A DNA stretch of 64,000 bases from Gammaproteobacteria bacterium (GCA_014239575.1 JAAZYQ010000002.1:1-64000), one strand, 5' to 3'; shown: positions 8,936-19,176, counted from the stretch's first letter. The notes: generated by a model not told the origin, from the letters alone. Made by a program: numbers and translations.

Positions 8936-9864
8936 CGGCCAATCTCTCCAATCTTGACTTTAAATATCCGCATGATGGCGAGCACCAGCAGGACACAGGA
9001 GAGCATTAAGACAATGGCGTAGGCTGAGCCACGCGGCCAGTTGCTGCCGGTATTGAACCACTGGTAGATAATCTGCGTAAACCACAGACTGCTGGGGCCT
9101 CCAAGAATCTGGGGCGCTGCCAACGCGCCGGCCGACAACATGAATACCATCGTACAGCCGGAGCTAATTCCCGGTTTGGCAAATGGGATCACTACCCGAC
9201 GGTGAATTCTGACCCAGGATGCTCCCAAATCCCGGGCGGCCTCTATCTGGTTCTTGTCCAGACTCTCCACAACGTTATAGATTGGAAAAATCATTAACAG
9301 GATATAGGCGTAACCCAAGCCGGCATACAGCGCCACATCCTCCCTAACAAAGTCGATCGGTTGATCTAAAGCACCGATGGACAGAAGGATTGCGTTAATA
9401 GTGCCTTCCTCACCAAACAGGATTCTAAAAGCGAAGGCACGCAGTAGTTCATTTATCCAAAAGGGAATGATCAAAAAAAGCACTAGCAGGCGCGCCTTGC
9501 CACCGCGTGCGACTTGCGCAAGGTAATAGGCAATGGGGTAACACAGAGCAAGATCGAACAGGGTTACGAATATCGCGGCGATAATCGTGCGAAAGAATAC
9601 CGTAACATCGACCACATTAAACGGATCTGGGTTGTTAGGGCTGCCGTAAGCCAGAAAATGATAATTGACAAACGTGTAGACATCGTCGGGGCCGCCCATG
9701 CGCGAGGGATCAATCTGTTGCCAGTTGTGCCTAAAAGAGAAATCCAGCATGAACAGCTGAGGCAGCACGATCATGAGTACGATCCACAGCGCAACTGCGA
9801 CCAACATATACAACGACAGCATTGTGCCATTTCTGGCCAGGAACCTTCTGAACCAGACAGCCAT
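8932..9864 (-). CDS. Pot-type ABC transporter permease (PotB/PotH-like)
   Basis: Integral membrane permease of 310 residues with an N-terminal helix (LYMLVAVALWIVLMIVLPQLFML), five further helices and the EAA loop EAARDLGASWVRIHRRVVIPFAKPGI near residue 210, which docks on the ATPase. The periplasmic loop after TM1 is long (about 55 residues), as in PotB/PotH. Four-base overlap with the following permease and a 16-bp gap from the ATPase show one operon. The family imports spermidine, putrescine and related cations, but substrate choice lies in the binding protein. Confidence 0.92.
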   Translation of the reverse strand: MAVWFRRFLARNGTMLSLYMLVAVALWIVLMIVLPQLFMLDFSFRHNWQQIDPSRMGGPDDVYTFVNYHFLAYGSPNNPDPFNVVDVTVFFRTIIAAIFVTLFDLALCYPIAYYLAQVARGGKARLLVLFLIIPFWINELLRAFAFRILFGEEGTINAILLSIGALDQPIDFVREDVALYAGLGYAYILLMIFPIYNVVESLDKNQIEAARDLGASWVRIHRRVVIPFAKPGISSGCTMVFMLSAGALAAPQILGGPSSLWFTQIIYQWFNTGSNWPRGSAYAIVLMLSCVLLVLAIMRIFKVKIGEIGR

Positions 9865-9880
9865 TATCCTGTTCCAGGTA

Positions 9881-10975
9881 TTACTCAGCCGCGAGTTCGC
9901 CCTGGGCCAGCGCTATCGCTCCCTGGGCTGTAAAACTGATGGAAACTCGGGAGCCCAACTCATAGGTTTCACTCTCGCCATCATTCATCACGGACATACG
10001 AATCACACTGCCTTCGACTGTTTGCAGCACCAAGTGCCAGAAGTGCCCCTCGAACTCCTGGTTGACCACGGTAACCTCGAGCCGATTTTGCGACGCACCT
10101 GGATCAGCAAAACGAACTGACTCCGGTCGGACAAACACAATTCCGGCATCGCCCGAAGTTAAAGGTGATACCGCAGATACCTCTGCCTGTAGTACGCCTG
10201 ACTTGGTCTGCACACTAGCAATGCCTTGAGTGACTTCGATCACCCGGCCTGGGAAAGCATTGTTTTCACCCACAAATGAGGCCACAAATGCGGTCTCTGG
10301 CCGGTCATACACGATAGTGCCATCACTCACTTGATCAATCGTACCCTCGCGCATAACCGCGACTCGATCCGACATAGTCAACGCCTCACCTTGGTCATGA
10401 GTGATATAAATAAAGGTAATGCCCGCACGTTGCTGGATAGCACGAAGTTCGGTGCGCATGTGTTGGCGCAACTTCAGATCCAATGCTGACAGAGGCTCAT
10501 CGAGCAACAGCACCTCGGGTTCGGCACACAAAGCCCGGGCAACAGCGACCCGCTGTTTCTGGCCACCGGAAAGCTCATCGACCATCTTGTCACCCTGGCC
10601 TGGTAGAGCGACTAACTCCAAGAGTTCATCGGCCTTTTTACGCCGGACCGATTTATTAACCCCTTTCACTTCAAGGGCAAAAGAAATGTTTTCCCACACG
10701 CTCATTAGCGGAAATAGCGCGAGGTTCTGAAAAATCAATGCTGTCGGCCGCTGGTTGGGGCCAGTGCCCGCCATATCCTGCCCGCCGATCAAAACCCGTC
10801 CCCGGCTGGGCTCTTGAAAACCCGATATGGCTCGCAGCAATGTTGTTTTACCGCAACCCGAGGGGCCGAGAAAGCTGAAAAACTCCCCACCCTGGATGGT
10901 GAGGCTGGTATCACGAACCGCGACAAAATCGCCAAACTGTACCCAAACATTTTCAAGCTGAACATCTGCGCTCAT
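9881..10975 (-). CDS. Pot-type ABC transporter ATP-binding protein (PotA-like)
   Basis: Cytoplasmic ATPase of 364 residues that powers the importer. Walker A GPSGCGKTT near residue 37, Q-loop FQNLALFP, signature LSGGQKQR near 136, Walker B VLLLDEP near 156 and the switch histidine in YITHDQGEA near 194 are all intact. The C-terminal ~120 residues form the TOBE-type regulatory domain of the CUT1/PotA group (FVRPESVRF). It precedes the two permeases. The 154-bp gap to the binding-protein gene holds an intrinsic terminator, so ATPase and permeases are probably expressed less than the binding protein. Confidence 0.95.
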   Translation of the reverse strand: MSADVQLENVWVQFGDFVAVRDTSLTIQGGEFFSFLGPSGCGKTTLLRAISGFQEPSRGRVLIGGQDMAGTGPNQRPTALIFQNLALFPLMSVWENISFALEVKGVNKSVRRKKADELLELVALPGQGDKMVDELSGGQKQRVAVARALCAEPEVLLLDEPLSALDLKLRQHMRTELRAIQQRAGITFIYITHDQGEALTMSDRVAVMREGTIDQVSDGTIVYDRPETAFVASFVGENNAFPGRVIEVTQGIASVQTKSGVLQAEVSAVSPLTSGDAGIVFVRPESVRFADPGASQNRLEVTVVNQEFEGHFWHLVLQTVEGSVIRMSVMNDGESETYELGSRVSISFTAQGAIALAQGELAAE

Positions 10976-11088
10976 CGGTGTACTTTTCCCCTAGCCGGAG
11001 TTAATAAAAAACAGGGAGTCAGTGCCCGACCAGTCACGGCATCTATCGGCACTGGTTTTTGGCCCACCCCGGACAAGCCCAGGCTCAG

Positions 11089-11120
11089 AAAAAAGCCCTC
11101 GGCTTGCAGCCGAGGGCTTT
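11089..11120 (-). terminator. Intrinsic terminator after the ABC solute-binding protein gene
   Basis: A perfect 13-bp stem (AAAGCCCTCGGCT/AGCCGAGGGCTTT) with a 3-nt loop. On the minus strand it runs into a T-tract. It lies 9 bp past the stop of the binding-protein gene and before the ATPase gene, a layout that usually lets the binding protein be made in excess. Confidence 0.9.
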
Positions 11121-11129
11121 ATTGCCTGA

Positions 11130-12320
11130 TTAGGCGTTTACGAACTTATTACGGTACTCAGTACGGACATCTGCATACCACTGCGGCTCTTTCGGCCATG
11201 GCCAGAGGTTGGCCAGCGAGTTGCCGGGGTAGATCTGGTTGAACCATTTGCCGTAATCAGCGCTCGCGTACTTATCAGCACCCAATACAGCAGAGTTGTA
11301 GCCATGTTGTCCCCAGTCAGCGATACCGCCCCCATCGATTGACCGCCCTGCCGCTTTGGCGTCGAAGCAGTAATTCAGGAAGGCGTAGGTCTCGTCGACG
11401 TTTTCTGCCGCTGAAGAAATACACAAACCGTCTACCCATGCCAACGATCCTTCGATCGGTGCTCGATATATGACGGGCTTGCCTTCTTTCATCTGCACGG
11501 TAGGCGGTCCATCCCAAGTCTGCCCAACGACGACACCACCACTCATGAAGCCGTTTTTCTGGCTATCGGCGTCGTTCCAAAAGAGTTTAATCTGACTCTT
11601 ATGCTTGATGCAGAAATCAGTGACTACCTGCCAAGTTTTACGCATGGTCGCCTCATCCGCATACGCCGCTCGCATAGCGCCTGGATCCAAGGCACCTGTA
11701 GTTTCCAGGTACAAACCAGCTCCGAGCATGCCCGAGTGCGGGCGCATCATGGTTTTACCCTCTACATCACTTTGCCAGACATCTCCATAACTTGGCATTT
11801 CTCCGTCACGCGGCGGTGTCCACTTGTCGGCACGCCATGCAATTCCTTCAGTGCCCCATATCTGAGGCAGCCAATGAGAGCCTTTCCCGCCAAAACTCCA
11901 CTCGTTATCGCCTACGGCGAGCATCGCCGGATTCAGGTTCTTAACATTAGGAATACGGTCGTAATCAATGGCTTGGAGCAAATCTAACGGCTCCCACTGT
12001 AACGATCGCATATTGGTTGGACTGCAAACATCGAAACCCTTCCCCTTGGTCGCTTTCATCTTATTGATGATTTCTTCGTTTGAACCAATGCCGGTGAAAT
12101 TCACGGTAATCCCGGTTTCTTCTTTAAAGGATTTAAGGAATCCCGGCGGACAATAATCCGACCACAACAGCACGTTGACTTCGCCCGAAGACGCAAGCGC
12201 CTTTGAACTGATGATCCACGGGCCTACGGCTGCAGCCGTTGATACCGCGGCGGACCGCTTGACGAACGATCGACGTCCCGTATCTACCTCAACTCCCTTC
12301 TTATTTTTCTCCAGACTCAT
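11130..12320 (-). CDS. Periplasmic solute-binding protein of a Pot-type ABC importer
   Basis: Extracellular binding protein of 396 residues in the PotD/PotF class. The N-terminus has a twin-arginine signal (RRSFVKRSAAVSTAAAVGPW, cleavage near ALAS at ~45), so it is probably exported folded. The mature part starts VNVLLWSDYCPPGFLKSFKEETG, the normal first strand and helix of the family. Unlike the PotD pattern it has several cysteines (SDYC, FDVC, DFC, GLC, NYC). The substrate cannot be told from sequence; proximity to a transaminase, MocR regulator and Xsc suggests an amino compound (taurine, a diamine or similar), which is inference. Confidence 0.9.
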   Translation of the reverse strand: MSLEKNKKGVEVDTGRRSFVKRSAAVSTAAAVGPWIISSKALASSGEVNVLLWSDYCPPGFLKSFKEETGITVNFTGIGSNEEIINKMKATKGKGFDVCSPTNMRSLQWEPLDLLQAIDYDRIPNVKNLNPAMLAVGDNEWSFGGKGSHWLPQIWGTEGIAWRADKWTPPRDGEMPSYGDVWQSDVEGKTMMRPHSGMLGAGLYLETTGALDPGAMRAAYADEATMRKTWQVVTDFCIKHKSQIKLFWNDADSQKNGFMSGGVVVGQTWDGPPTVQMKEGKPVIYRAPIEGSLAWVDGLCISSAAENVDETYAFLNYCFDAKAAGRSIDGGGIADWGQHGYNSAVLGADKYASADYGKWFNQIYPGNSLANLWPWPKEPQWYADVRTEYRNKFVNA

Positions 12321-12564
12321 TTTTGTCCTCCAGTTGGTTATTTACCCCAAAGCCTGTGCACAGGACCGGGGCCCATTCACGTTGATGTCAAATCCTGATC
12401 AAACCGCGATTCAACAATGACGCATAACTAAATAATAAATTCAAGTCAACGCTCTCTCAGTGCCATTCTAATACCCCCAGATCAATACATGGCAAATATT
12501 CAATGTATGCTTGGAAATATTCCAAAAACCTAGCCCATTTAAGCCATTTCCAGGCTTTAAGCCC

Positions 12565-13875
12565 TTAGTACTGGGCCAAAGTCTGTCGGATAATCTCACA
12601 GATGCTATCCACATGATGCCGTTCACTGATGAGCGGCGGAGCAATCAACCCCGAATCCCCGGTCATCTTGATGTGCAACCCGTTATGAAAGAGTTTTTTC
12701 TGAAAATCCAGGCCTCGCACTCCGGGCGCCTCCATAGGCGCCAGATCAATACCTGCAAATAACCCATAACCGCGGATGTCGGTAATTAAAGAGATATCAC
12801 TCAGCGCGAATACCTGGTCGAGGAAATAGCCCGAAAGGTCCGCGGCTCGGGCAATCAGTCCCTCTTTTTCGAAGATATCCATTGTCGCGATACCCGCTGC
12901 ACAGGCGCCTGGATGAGCGGAATAGGTGTATCCATGAAAAAACTCAACGGCACCTTCCGGCGAGGCGTCCATGAAGGCGGCGTGCACTTTATCGCTGACG
13001 GCCACCGCACCCATCGGTTGGGCCGCGTTGGTCAAAGCCTTGGCCATAGTCATGATATCGGGCGTGACACCGAAAGCTTGGGACGCAAAAGGTGTTCCCA
13101 TTCGACCAAAACCACAGATCACTTCGTCAAAAATCAGCAAAATACCATGGGCGTCACAAATCTCACGCAGGCGCTCAAGGTAGCCCCGGGGCGGCACCAA
13201 GCAACCCGTGGAGCCAGCGACAGGCTCAACAATACAAGCCGCAATCGTATCAGGACCGTAGTTCATAGCCGCGCGTTCAAGGTCCTCAGCAAGATCCACC
13301 CCAGTCTCAGGCTGGCCCTTAACAAAACGATTCTCAGGCAGCCAGGTATGGCGCATATGTACCACCCCGGGAACACCGGGACCAAACGCCTGACGGTTCT
13401 TTATCATCCCACTCAAAGAGACGCCTGCCAGGTTTACCCCATGGTAGGCCCGTTCACGCGACACAAAACGCTGGCGTTGGCCCTCGCCCCGCGCATAGTG
13501 ATAGGCGTAGGCGATCTTCATTGCGGTGTCGACCGCTTCGGATCCGGAATTGCCAAAGAAAATATGGTCCAAGCCATCGGGGGTCAGTTTGGCGACCCGC
13601 CGCGACAGCTCAAATGCCAACGGTTGTGCCATCTGAAATGGTGGCACGTAGGCGGATTCTTTAAGCTGGCTGTAGACAGCCTCCGCAATCTCAGGCCGGC
13701 TATGACCAGCAGCGCAACAGAAAAGCCCAGAGGATCCGTCGAGGATTCTTTCCCCGGCATCGTTATACATATAAACCCCCTCGCTGCGCACCACGATTCT
13801 GGGATCTGACTTGAAATCCCGGTTCGAGGTGAAGGGCATCCAGTAGTTCTCGAGAAATTCCGGGTCATATTTCAT
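12565..13875 (-). CDS. tpa: Class III aminotransferase, probable taurine:pyruvate aminotransferase
   Basis: PLP enzyme of 436 residues from the ATG at 13875, which has AGGAAAC upstream; the track ORF start at 13965 would overlap the promoter region. Motifs: FFGNSGSEAVDTAMK (~100), RERAYHGVNLAGVS (~135), FDEVICGFGRMG (~240) and the PLP lysine in TMAKALTNAAQPMG (~270). Known Tpa enzymes make sulfoacetaldehyde and alanine from taurine and pyruvate. The assignment rests on context: a divergent MocR-type regulator, then xsc (uses sulfoacetaldehyde) and ald (recycles alanine). A beta-alanine:pyruvate aminotransferase is the main alternative, since the families overlap. Confidence 0.78.
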   Translation of the reverse strand: MKYDPEFLENYWMPFTSNRDFKSDPRIVVRSEGVYMYNDAGERILDGSSGLFCCAAGHSRPEIAEAVYSQLKESAYVPPFQMAQPLAFELSRRVAKLTPDGLDHIFFGNSGSEAVDTAMKIAYAYHYARGEGQRQRFVSRERAYHGVNLAGVSLSGMIKNRQAFGPGVPGVVHMRHTWLPENRFVKGQPETGVDLAEDLERAAMNYGPDTIAACIVEPVAGSTGCLVPPRGYLERLREICDAHGILLIFDEVICGFGRMGTPFASQAFGVTPDIMTMAKALTNAAQPMGAVAVSDKVHAAFMDASPEGAVEFFHGYTYSAHPGACAAGIATMDIFEKEGLIARAADLSGYFLDQVFALSDISLITDIRGYGLFAGIDLAPMEAPGVRGLDFQKKLFHNGLHIKMTGDSGLIAPPLISERHHVDSICEIIRQTLAQY

Positions 13876-13994
13876 GATGTTTCCTATGGGAAATTCGCCT
13901 GTTATAGTTGCTTGAAGACGAGTTAGATCTGTGCTGTGTGATTTTAAGTTAATCTTTCCACGCACCCTGAGGTAGGGCCAGTTCCGTGTGCCCG

Positions 13995-15461
13995 ATGAGT
14001 CCAGTGATCCCAGACCGCCTGTTTGAATTACCGCACAACGGACAATCGAGTCTACAGGCTCAAATCCGGGAAATGCTCGTCAGCGCGATACTTAATGGCC
14101 ACATCCCGCCAGGCACACCCATGCCTTCGGGTCGCAAACTTGCCGAGCAACTCAAAGTGGCTCGCAACACCGTCGTGCTGGTCTATCAGCATCTGGTCGA
14201 CCAAGGCTTCCTGGTATCCCGAGAACGTAGCGGCTATTTCGTCAGCGAAGACATTCTGCTCGACCGGGTAAAGATGCCCCCCTCTGAAGCCCTTAAACGA
14301 AACTCTATTGACTGGGAAGAGAAATTACGATTTCGACCCACGGCGCAACGAAACCTAGTCAAGCCAGCAGACTGGCAGCAATACCCCTATCCGTTTATCT
14401 ATGGCCAGATCGACTCCAGCCTTTTCCCGGTAAATGAATGGCGCGACTGCTGCCGGGATGCCGGCAGTATCAGTGCGATCCATAGGTGGTCAGGCGACCG
14501 GGTTGACCAGGACGATCCGGAACTGGTCGAGCAGATCCACACCCGCATATTGCCCAGACGCGGAGTGTGGGCACAGCCTGATGAGATCCTTGTTACGCTG
14601 GGTGCGCAACAAGCGCTGTACCTTATTGCAGATCTGCTGTTGACGGAAGATCAGGTGGTCGCCATGGAGGAGCCTGGTTACCCGGATGCGCGTAATATCT
14701 TTGCCGCCCGTACTGCCCGCATTGAAGCGCTCGCGGTGGATGACAAAGGACTGGTTCCTGGATCAGCGCTTTCGCATTGCCAGTGCCTGTACCTCACTCC
14801 CAGCCACCAGTTTCCAAGCACAGTGACGTTGAGCCGTGACCGACGAGAAACGCTACTGGCCAGAGCCCGGCAAGACAAATTCGTCATCATTGAAGATGAC
14901 TACGAAAGTGAACATAACTTTCTGGGTGACCCTACGCCCGCACTCAAAAGCCTGGACCGGGATGGTGTTGTGATCTATATCGGAAGCCTGTCCAAAACGC
15001 TCGCGCCCGGATTGCGGATCGGATTCATGGTTGCCCCAGCAGAATTTATTCGAGAAGCTCGCGCGCTACGGCGACTCATGAGTCGCCATCCCCCCGCTAA
15101 CAACCAGTTGATCGTCGCCCAGTTCCTCAAGCGCGGCTATCACGATGCCCTGGTCCGACGCCTAAGTCACTCACTGCGGGATCGATGGCATACGCTACGC
15201 GACGCACTCAATCAGTACCTGCCAGAGTGGACAGTCAGTCCTTCGACCGGTGGCTCATCATTTTGGCTCAAGGGGCCGCCAGGACTGGACGCACGGCAAC
15301 TACACCAGGATTGTGCGGCCCAGGGCGTCCTATTTGAAGCGGGAGATGTCTTTTTTCTGGCCGAGCCCGCGCCGCAAAATTGCCTGAGATTGGGCTTCTC
15401 ATCTATCCCGGTTGATCGTATCGAACCCGGTATCGCCAAACTGGCAGACGTGGCGCGATAA
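13995..15461 (+). CDS. MocR-type (GntR/aminotransferase) transcriptional regulator
   Basis: A 488-residue regulator. The N-terminal GntR winged helix (about residues 15-80) contains MPSGRKLAEQLKVARNTVVLVYQHL. A fold-type I aminotransferase-like domain (about 110-480) has the PLP-lysine motif YIGSLSKTLAPGLRIGF near residue 333. MocR proteins bind PLP or amino-compound aldimines and often activate a divergent transaminase gene; TauR of taurine degradation is one. The ATG at 13995 is preferred over the GTG at 13986. It is divergent from the transaminase with a 119-bp shared promoter region and lies upstream of xsc. TauR identity is inferred from neighbours only. Confidence 0.87.
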   Translation: MSPVIPDRLFELPHNGQSSLQAQIREMLVSAILNGHIPPGTPMPSGRKLAEQLKVARNTVVLVYQHLVDQGFLVSRERSGYFVSEDILLDRVKMPPSEALKRNSIDWEEKLRFRPTAQRNLVKPADWQQYPYPFIYGQIDSSLFPVNEWRDCCRDAGSISAIHRWSGDRVDQDDPELVEQIHTRILPRRGVWAQPDEILVTLGAQQALYLIADLLLTEDQVVAMEEPGYPDARNIFAARTARIEALAVDDKGLVPGSALSHCQCLYLTPSHQFPSTVTLSRDRRETLLARARQDKFVIIEDDYESEHNFLGDPTPALKSLDRDGVVIYIGSLSKTLAPGLRIGFMVAPAEFIREARALRRLMSRHPPANNQLIVAQFLKRGYHDALVRRLSHSLRDRWHTLRDALNQYLPEWTVSPSTGGSSFWLKGPPGLDARQLHQDCAAQGVLFEAGDVFFLAEPAPQNCLRLGFSSIPVDRIEPGIAKLADVAR

Positions 15462-16026
15462 TTCAGTCACTCGCCAGGAGTTGGCCCGCAGAGCCAGATC
15501 AGTTGATCTGGCAATCCCCGCGGCTATTACCCGCGACTGGGCAAGCCGGTTGCCTTGAATGGTTACAGAGCCTTGCCGTGCAGTATTACCGCGAGTTTCC
15601 AGGCGATCCAGCGGGCCCTGTAGTCAAGGTTCGCCGGGTAATCCGCTGCTGGGCTCACACCATTCACCTCAGGTGCGAAGTCCATAATACATGAGTGACC
15701 GACCTTTTGAATCTTAGGTCCATCTGACAGCCTAGCGGTGGTCGTCCACAAGCGTAGATTGATCTCGCAAACGGTCACGCTTGGGTTGTTCTAGATACAT
15801 CAGGCTTGGAACCCACATCTGGCACACTGTATGACATCGCGCTGGCCCTATGCGTGAGCGCTTACCTGTTCTATGGTTCGCCGTCCAAATACCCAGCGCA
15901 TATCCGGGTGCCGGCAACACACTGGGTAGCCAAAACCGCCACGAAGATCAAAAGTCTCGTCAAGAGGCGTATCTCCACCGGTACCCTGGCCTACTTCCAC
16001 GCGATTCCAGATCACAGGAGAAAAAT
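15462..16026. other. Non-coding region between the MocR gene and xsc
   Basis: 565 bp without a credible gene. The track extends the xsc frame back to 15850, but those 59 residues do not look like any Xsc N-terminus. A 20-bp near-palindrome (stem GCCAGATCA/TGATCTGGC, 2-nt loop) lies at 15493-15512, 31 bp after the regulator stop; without a T-run it could be a terminator stem or an operator. The rest probably holds the xsc promoter and leader, but I see no convincing -35/-10 pair. Confidence 0.5.
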
Positions 16027-17796
16027 ATGAAAATGAGCACTGAAGAAGCGTTTGTCAAAGTCCTACAAATGCACGGGATCGAGCATTCTTTTGGGATCAT
16101 TGGCTCTGCCATGATGCCGATATCAGATCTTTTCCCAGCGGCGGGTATTAAGTTCTGGGATTGCGCCCATGAGTGTAACGCGGGAATGAGCGCCGACGGC
16201 TATTCGCGGGTGACCGGCAAAATGAGCATGGCCATCGGCCAGAACGGACCGGGCATTACTAACTTCGTCACACCAGTCATGACCGCTTACTGGAACCACA
16301 CTCCGTTACTGCTGGTGACCCCCCAGGCTGCGAACAAAACCATAGGCCAGGGCGGCTTCCAGGAAGTCAAGCAGATGGCCATATTCCAGGACTTGGTCTG
16401 TTACCAGGAAGAGGTTCGTGACCCCACCCGGATCGCTGAAGTGCTCAACCGTGTCATCGAAAAAGCCCGAAGAGGTTCGGCGCCAGCGCAAATCAATGTG
16501 CCACGCGATTACTGGACCCAGATTATAGATATTGAACTGCCCCAAGTTATTGAGGTAGAGCGTTCTCCCGGTGGCGAGAAGGCTATTGCCAAGGCCGCAG
16601 CGCTTCTATCCGACGCTAGTTTCCCAGTCATTCTCAACGGGGCCGGCACCGTGCTAAGCGGTGCTATCGAAACGTCCGTAGCGCTGGCCGAAAGACTGGG
16701 CGCGCCGGTGTGCTGCAACTACCAGCATAACGATGCCTTTCCCGGTTCACACCCCCTGGCTGCCGGACCACTGGGCTACAACGGCTCCAAGGCGGCAATG
16801 GAACTTATTTCCAGGGCTGACGTCGTCCTGGCGCTGGGGACGCGCCTGAACCCCTTCTCAACCCTACCCGGTTACGGAATCGACTATTGGCCTAAAGATG
16901 CACGCTTGATACAGGTAGATATCAACGCCGATCGTATTGGCTTAACCAAGAAAGTAGATGTTGCCATTCAAGGTGATGCCCGACGAGTCGCTGAACAACT
17001 GCTGACACAACTCAGCGTCACTGCAGGCGACGCAGGCCGTGCCCAAAGGGCAGATCTGATCGCAAAGTGCAAGTCCGACTGGGCATCAGAGCTTGCCGGC
17101 ATGGATCATGAAGAAGATGATCCCGGCACTACCTGGAACCAACGCTCGCGGGACGACAAGCCTGAGCGTATGTCACCTCGCCAGGCATGGCGTGCCATCA
17201 TGAAAGCCCTGCCCCGTGAAGCCATTATCTCTTCGGATATTGGTAACAACTGTGCCATCGGCAACGCATACCCAAGTTTCGAGCAAGGCCGCAAATATCT
17301 TGCTCCCGGCCTATTTGGCCCATGCGGTTACGGGTTTCCCTCAATCCTCGGCGCCAAGATCGGCTGCCCGGATGTTCCGGTGGTTGGTTTTGCTGGGGAT
17401 GGAGCTTTCGGGATCTCTATGAACGAGATGACCGCTTGCGGGCGTAACGAGTGGCCGCCGATCACCATGATCATATTCCGTAATTACCAATGGGGTGCTG
17501 AGAAGCGAAACACCACATTATGGTATCAGGACAATTTCGTGGGTACCGAACTTAACGTAGGCGTGGAGTACGCCAAGGTGGCCGAAGCCTGTGGGGTTAA
17601 GGGGGTTAAAACTGAGACCATGGAAGAACTCACGACTGCACTCGATACTGCTATCAGCGAGCAGATGAACAGCAATGTCACGACCTTTATCGAAGTGGTT
17701 CTCAATCAAGAACTGGGCGAACCCTTCCGCCGTGATGCCATGAAGGCACCGGTAGCCGTGGCAGGTATTGACCGTGCGGACATGCGCTCCCAATAA
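16027..17796 (+). CDS. xsc: Sulfoacetaldehyde acetyltransferase
   Basis: Thiamine-diphosphate enzyme (589 residues) that converts sulfoacetaldehyde and phosphate to acetyl phosphate and sulfite, the carbon-sulfur cleavage step for taurine and isethionate. The N-terminal ThDP half begins at once with EEAFVKVLQMHGIEHSFGIIGSAMMP and has the DCAHECNAGMSADGYSR segment with the ThDP glutamate region. The C-terminal ThDP-binding motif runs GDGAFGISMNEM...N near residue 460. The ATG at 16027 has AGGAG 7 nt upstream and fits the family length of ~590. Acetyl phosphate would need Pta, which is not in this window. Confidence 0.93.
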   Translation: MKMSTEEAFVKVLQMHGIEHSFGIIGSAMMPISDLFPAAGIKFWDCAHECNAGMSADGYSRVTGKMSMAIGQNGPGITNFVTPVMTAYWNHTPLLLVTPQAANKTIGQGGFQEVKQMAIFQDLVCYQEEVRDPTRIAEVLNRVIEKARRGSAPAQINVPRDYWTQIIDIELPQVIEVERSPGGEKAIAKAAALLSDASFPVILNGAGTVLSGAIETSVALAERLGAPVCCNYQHNDAFPGSHPLAAGPLGYNGSKAAMELISRADVVLALGTRLNPFSTLPGYGIDYWPKDARLIQVDINADRIGLTKKVDVAIQGDARRVAEQLLTQLSVTAGDAGRAQRADLIAKCKSDWASELAGMDHEEDDPGTTWNQRSRDDKPERMSPRQAWRAIMKALPREAIISSDIGNNCAIGNAYPSFEQGRKYLAPGLFGPCGYGFPSILGAKIGCPDVPVVGFAGDGAFGISMNEMTACGRNEWPPITMIIFRNYQWGAEKRNTTLWYQDNFVGTELNVGVEYAKVAEACGVKGVKTETMEELTTALDTAISEQMNSNVTTFIEVVLNQELGEPFRRDAMKAPVAVAGIDRADMRSQ

Positions 17797-17932
17797 AACA
17801 ACCCATGGGCGATTGTGAAAATCGCAACTCGCCCAGGGATCAAAGTGAGCGCGCTATTGTCTGGCAGCTGTACTAAAAATCTAGTTAGGCACTATTAGGT
17901 GTCATGCACTAATTAACCGGGAGGTTTTTTAA

Positions 17933-19048
17933 ATGTTAATCGGCGTACCCAAGGAAATAAAAAACCACGAATACCGGGTCGGCATGGCACCCGCCAGCAT
18001 ACGTGAAGCTGTGGCCCATGGTCACGAGGTGATAGTACAGGTCAACGCTGGAGAAGGTATCAGCGCAAGCGATGACGAGTATCGAGCCGTGGGTGCGCAG
18101 ATTGTTGATGATCCACAAGAAATTTTTGCCAACGCAGAAATGATCGTCAAAGTGAAAGAGCCACAGGCTAACGAGCGCGCCATGCTACGCCCAGGCCAGA
18201 TTCTCTTTACCTATTTGCACCTGGCACCGGATTCGGAGCAGACTCGTGACTTAGTCGACAGCGGCGCAACCTGTATCGCCTACGAGACCGTCACGTCGCC
18301 TCGCGGTGGTCTGCCGCTGCTTGCGCCTATGTCCAAGGTAGCTGGCCGCATGGCTATACAGGCCGGCGCCTATTGTCTGGAGCATCCCCACGGTGGCCTT
18401 GGCATGTTACTCGGGGGGGTGCCGGGCGTAGACCCGGCCAAAGTGGTGATCTTGGGCGCCGGGGTTGTCGGCACACATGCCACGCATATTGCAGTCGGCA
18501 TGGGCGCAGATGTCTGGGTGGTCGATCGAAGCCCCGAGGTCATTGAAGCGCACTGGCAACAGTTCGGCCGCTCAACCAATACCGTATTCTCAACCCGTGA
18601 CGCGGTTGAGCGTCATGTACTTGAGGCCGACCTGGTCATTGGTGGCGTCCTGATTCCGGGCGCCGCGGCCCCCAAACTGGTCACAGCCGAGATGGTTCGA
18701 GCTATGAAACCGGGTGCCGTCATCGTTGATGTGGCTATTGACCAGGGTGGTTGCTGTGAAACGGCCCGACCCACAACCCATGCAGAACCGACCTACGTGG
18801 TCGATGATGTGGTGCACTACTGCGTGGCGAATATGCCCGGCGGCGTCCCGCGCACCTCGACCTACGCACTCAATAACGTCACCCTGCCTCATGTCCTGAC
18901 ACTGGCGGACAAAGGCTATCGCCAGGCCCTCAAGGAAGATCGTCATTTGCGCGACGGCCTTAACGTGCATGAAGGGAAGATCACTTACCAAGAGGTAGCG
19001 CGGAACCTGGGCTATAACTATGTCGACCCAGAAACTGCCCTAGGCTGA
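17933..19048 (+). CDS. ald: Alanine dehydrogenase
   Basis: NAD-dependent enzyme that oxidises L-alanine to pyruvate, ammonium and NADH. It has the canonical length of 371 residues. [20 protein letters not shown] opens the protein and carries the substrate arginine; the nucleotide-binding [20 protein letters not shown] is near residue 173; the family signature EYRVG and the late [16 protein letters not shown] near 300 are present. A strong GGGAGG sits before the ATG. It follows xsc by 136 bp on the same strand and would regenerate the pyruvate acceptor used by the transaminase, as in known tpa-ald-xsc taurine pathways. Confidence 0.96.
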   Translation: MLIGVPKEIKNHEYRVGMAPASIREAVAHGHEVIVQVNAGEGISASDDEYRAVGAQIVDDPQEIFANAEMIVKVKEPQANERAMLRPGQILFTYLHLAPDSEQTRDLVDSGATCIAYETVTSPRGGLPLLAPMSKVAGRMAIQAGAYCLEHPHGGLGMLLGGVPGVDPAKVVILGAGVVGTHATHIAVGMGADVWVVDRSPEVIEAHWQQFGRSTNTVFSTRDAVERHVLEADLVIGGVLIPGAAAPKLVTAEMVRAMKPGAVIVDVAIDQGGCCETARPTTHAEPTYVVDDVVHYCVANMPGGVPRTSTYALNNVTLPHVLTLADKGYRQALKEDRHLRDGLNVHEGKITYQEVARNLGYNYVDPETALG

Positions 19049-19176
19049 TCGACTCGAATCTCTCTGGGGGGCGCGCCGCTCCAGGGGGCTAACCAAACAG
19101 CTCAATCAGCGATTTAGACCGGGCGCCATATGGTTAATCTGGTCGGGCCAGACGCGATCACAGGCTGCCACTAAGC

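Noticed and set aside
12913-13809. 298-aa plus-strand ORF inside the transaminase
   Set aside because: Antisense shadow of tpa; composition is His/Arg-rich as expected from reading a PLP enzyme backwards.
15850-16026. N-terminal extension of xsc in the ORF track
   Set aside because: The 59 added residues do not resemble Xsc, and a clean AGGAG plus ATG is found at 16027 matching the usual protein length.
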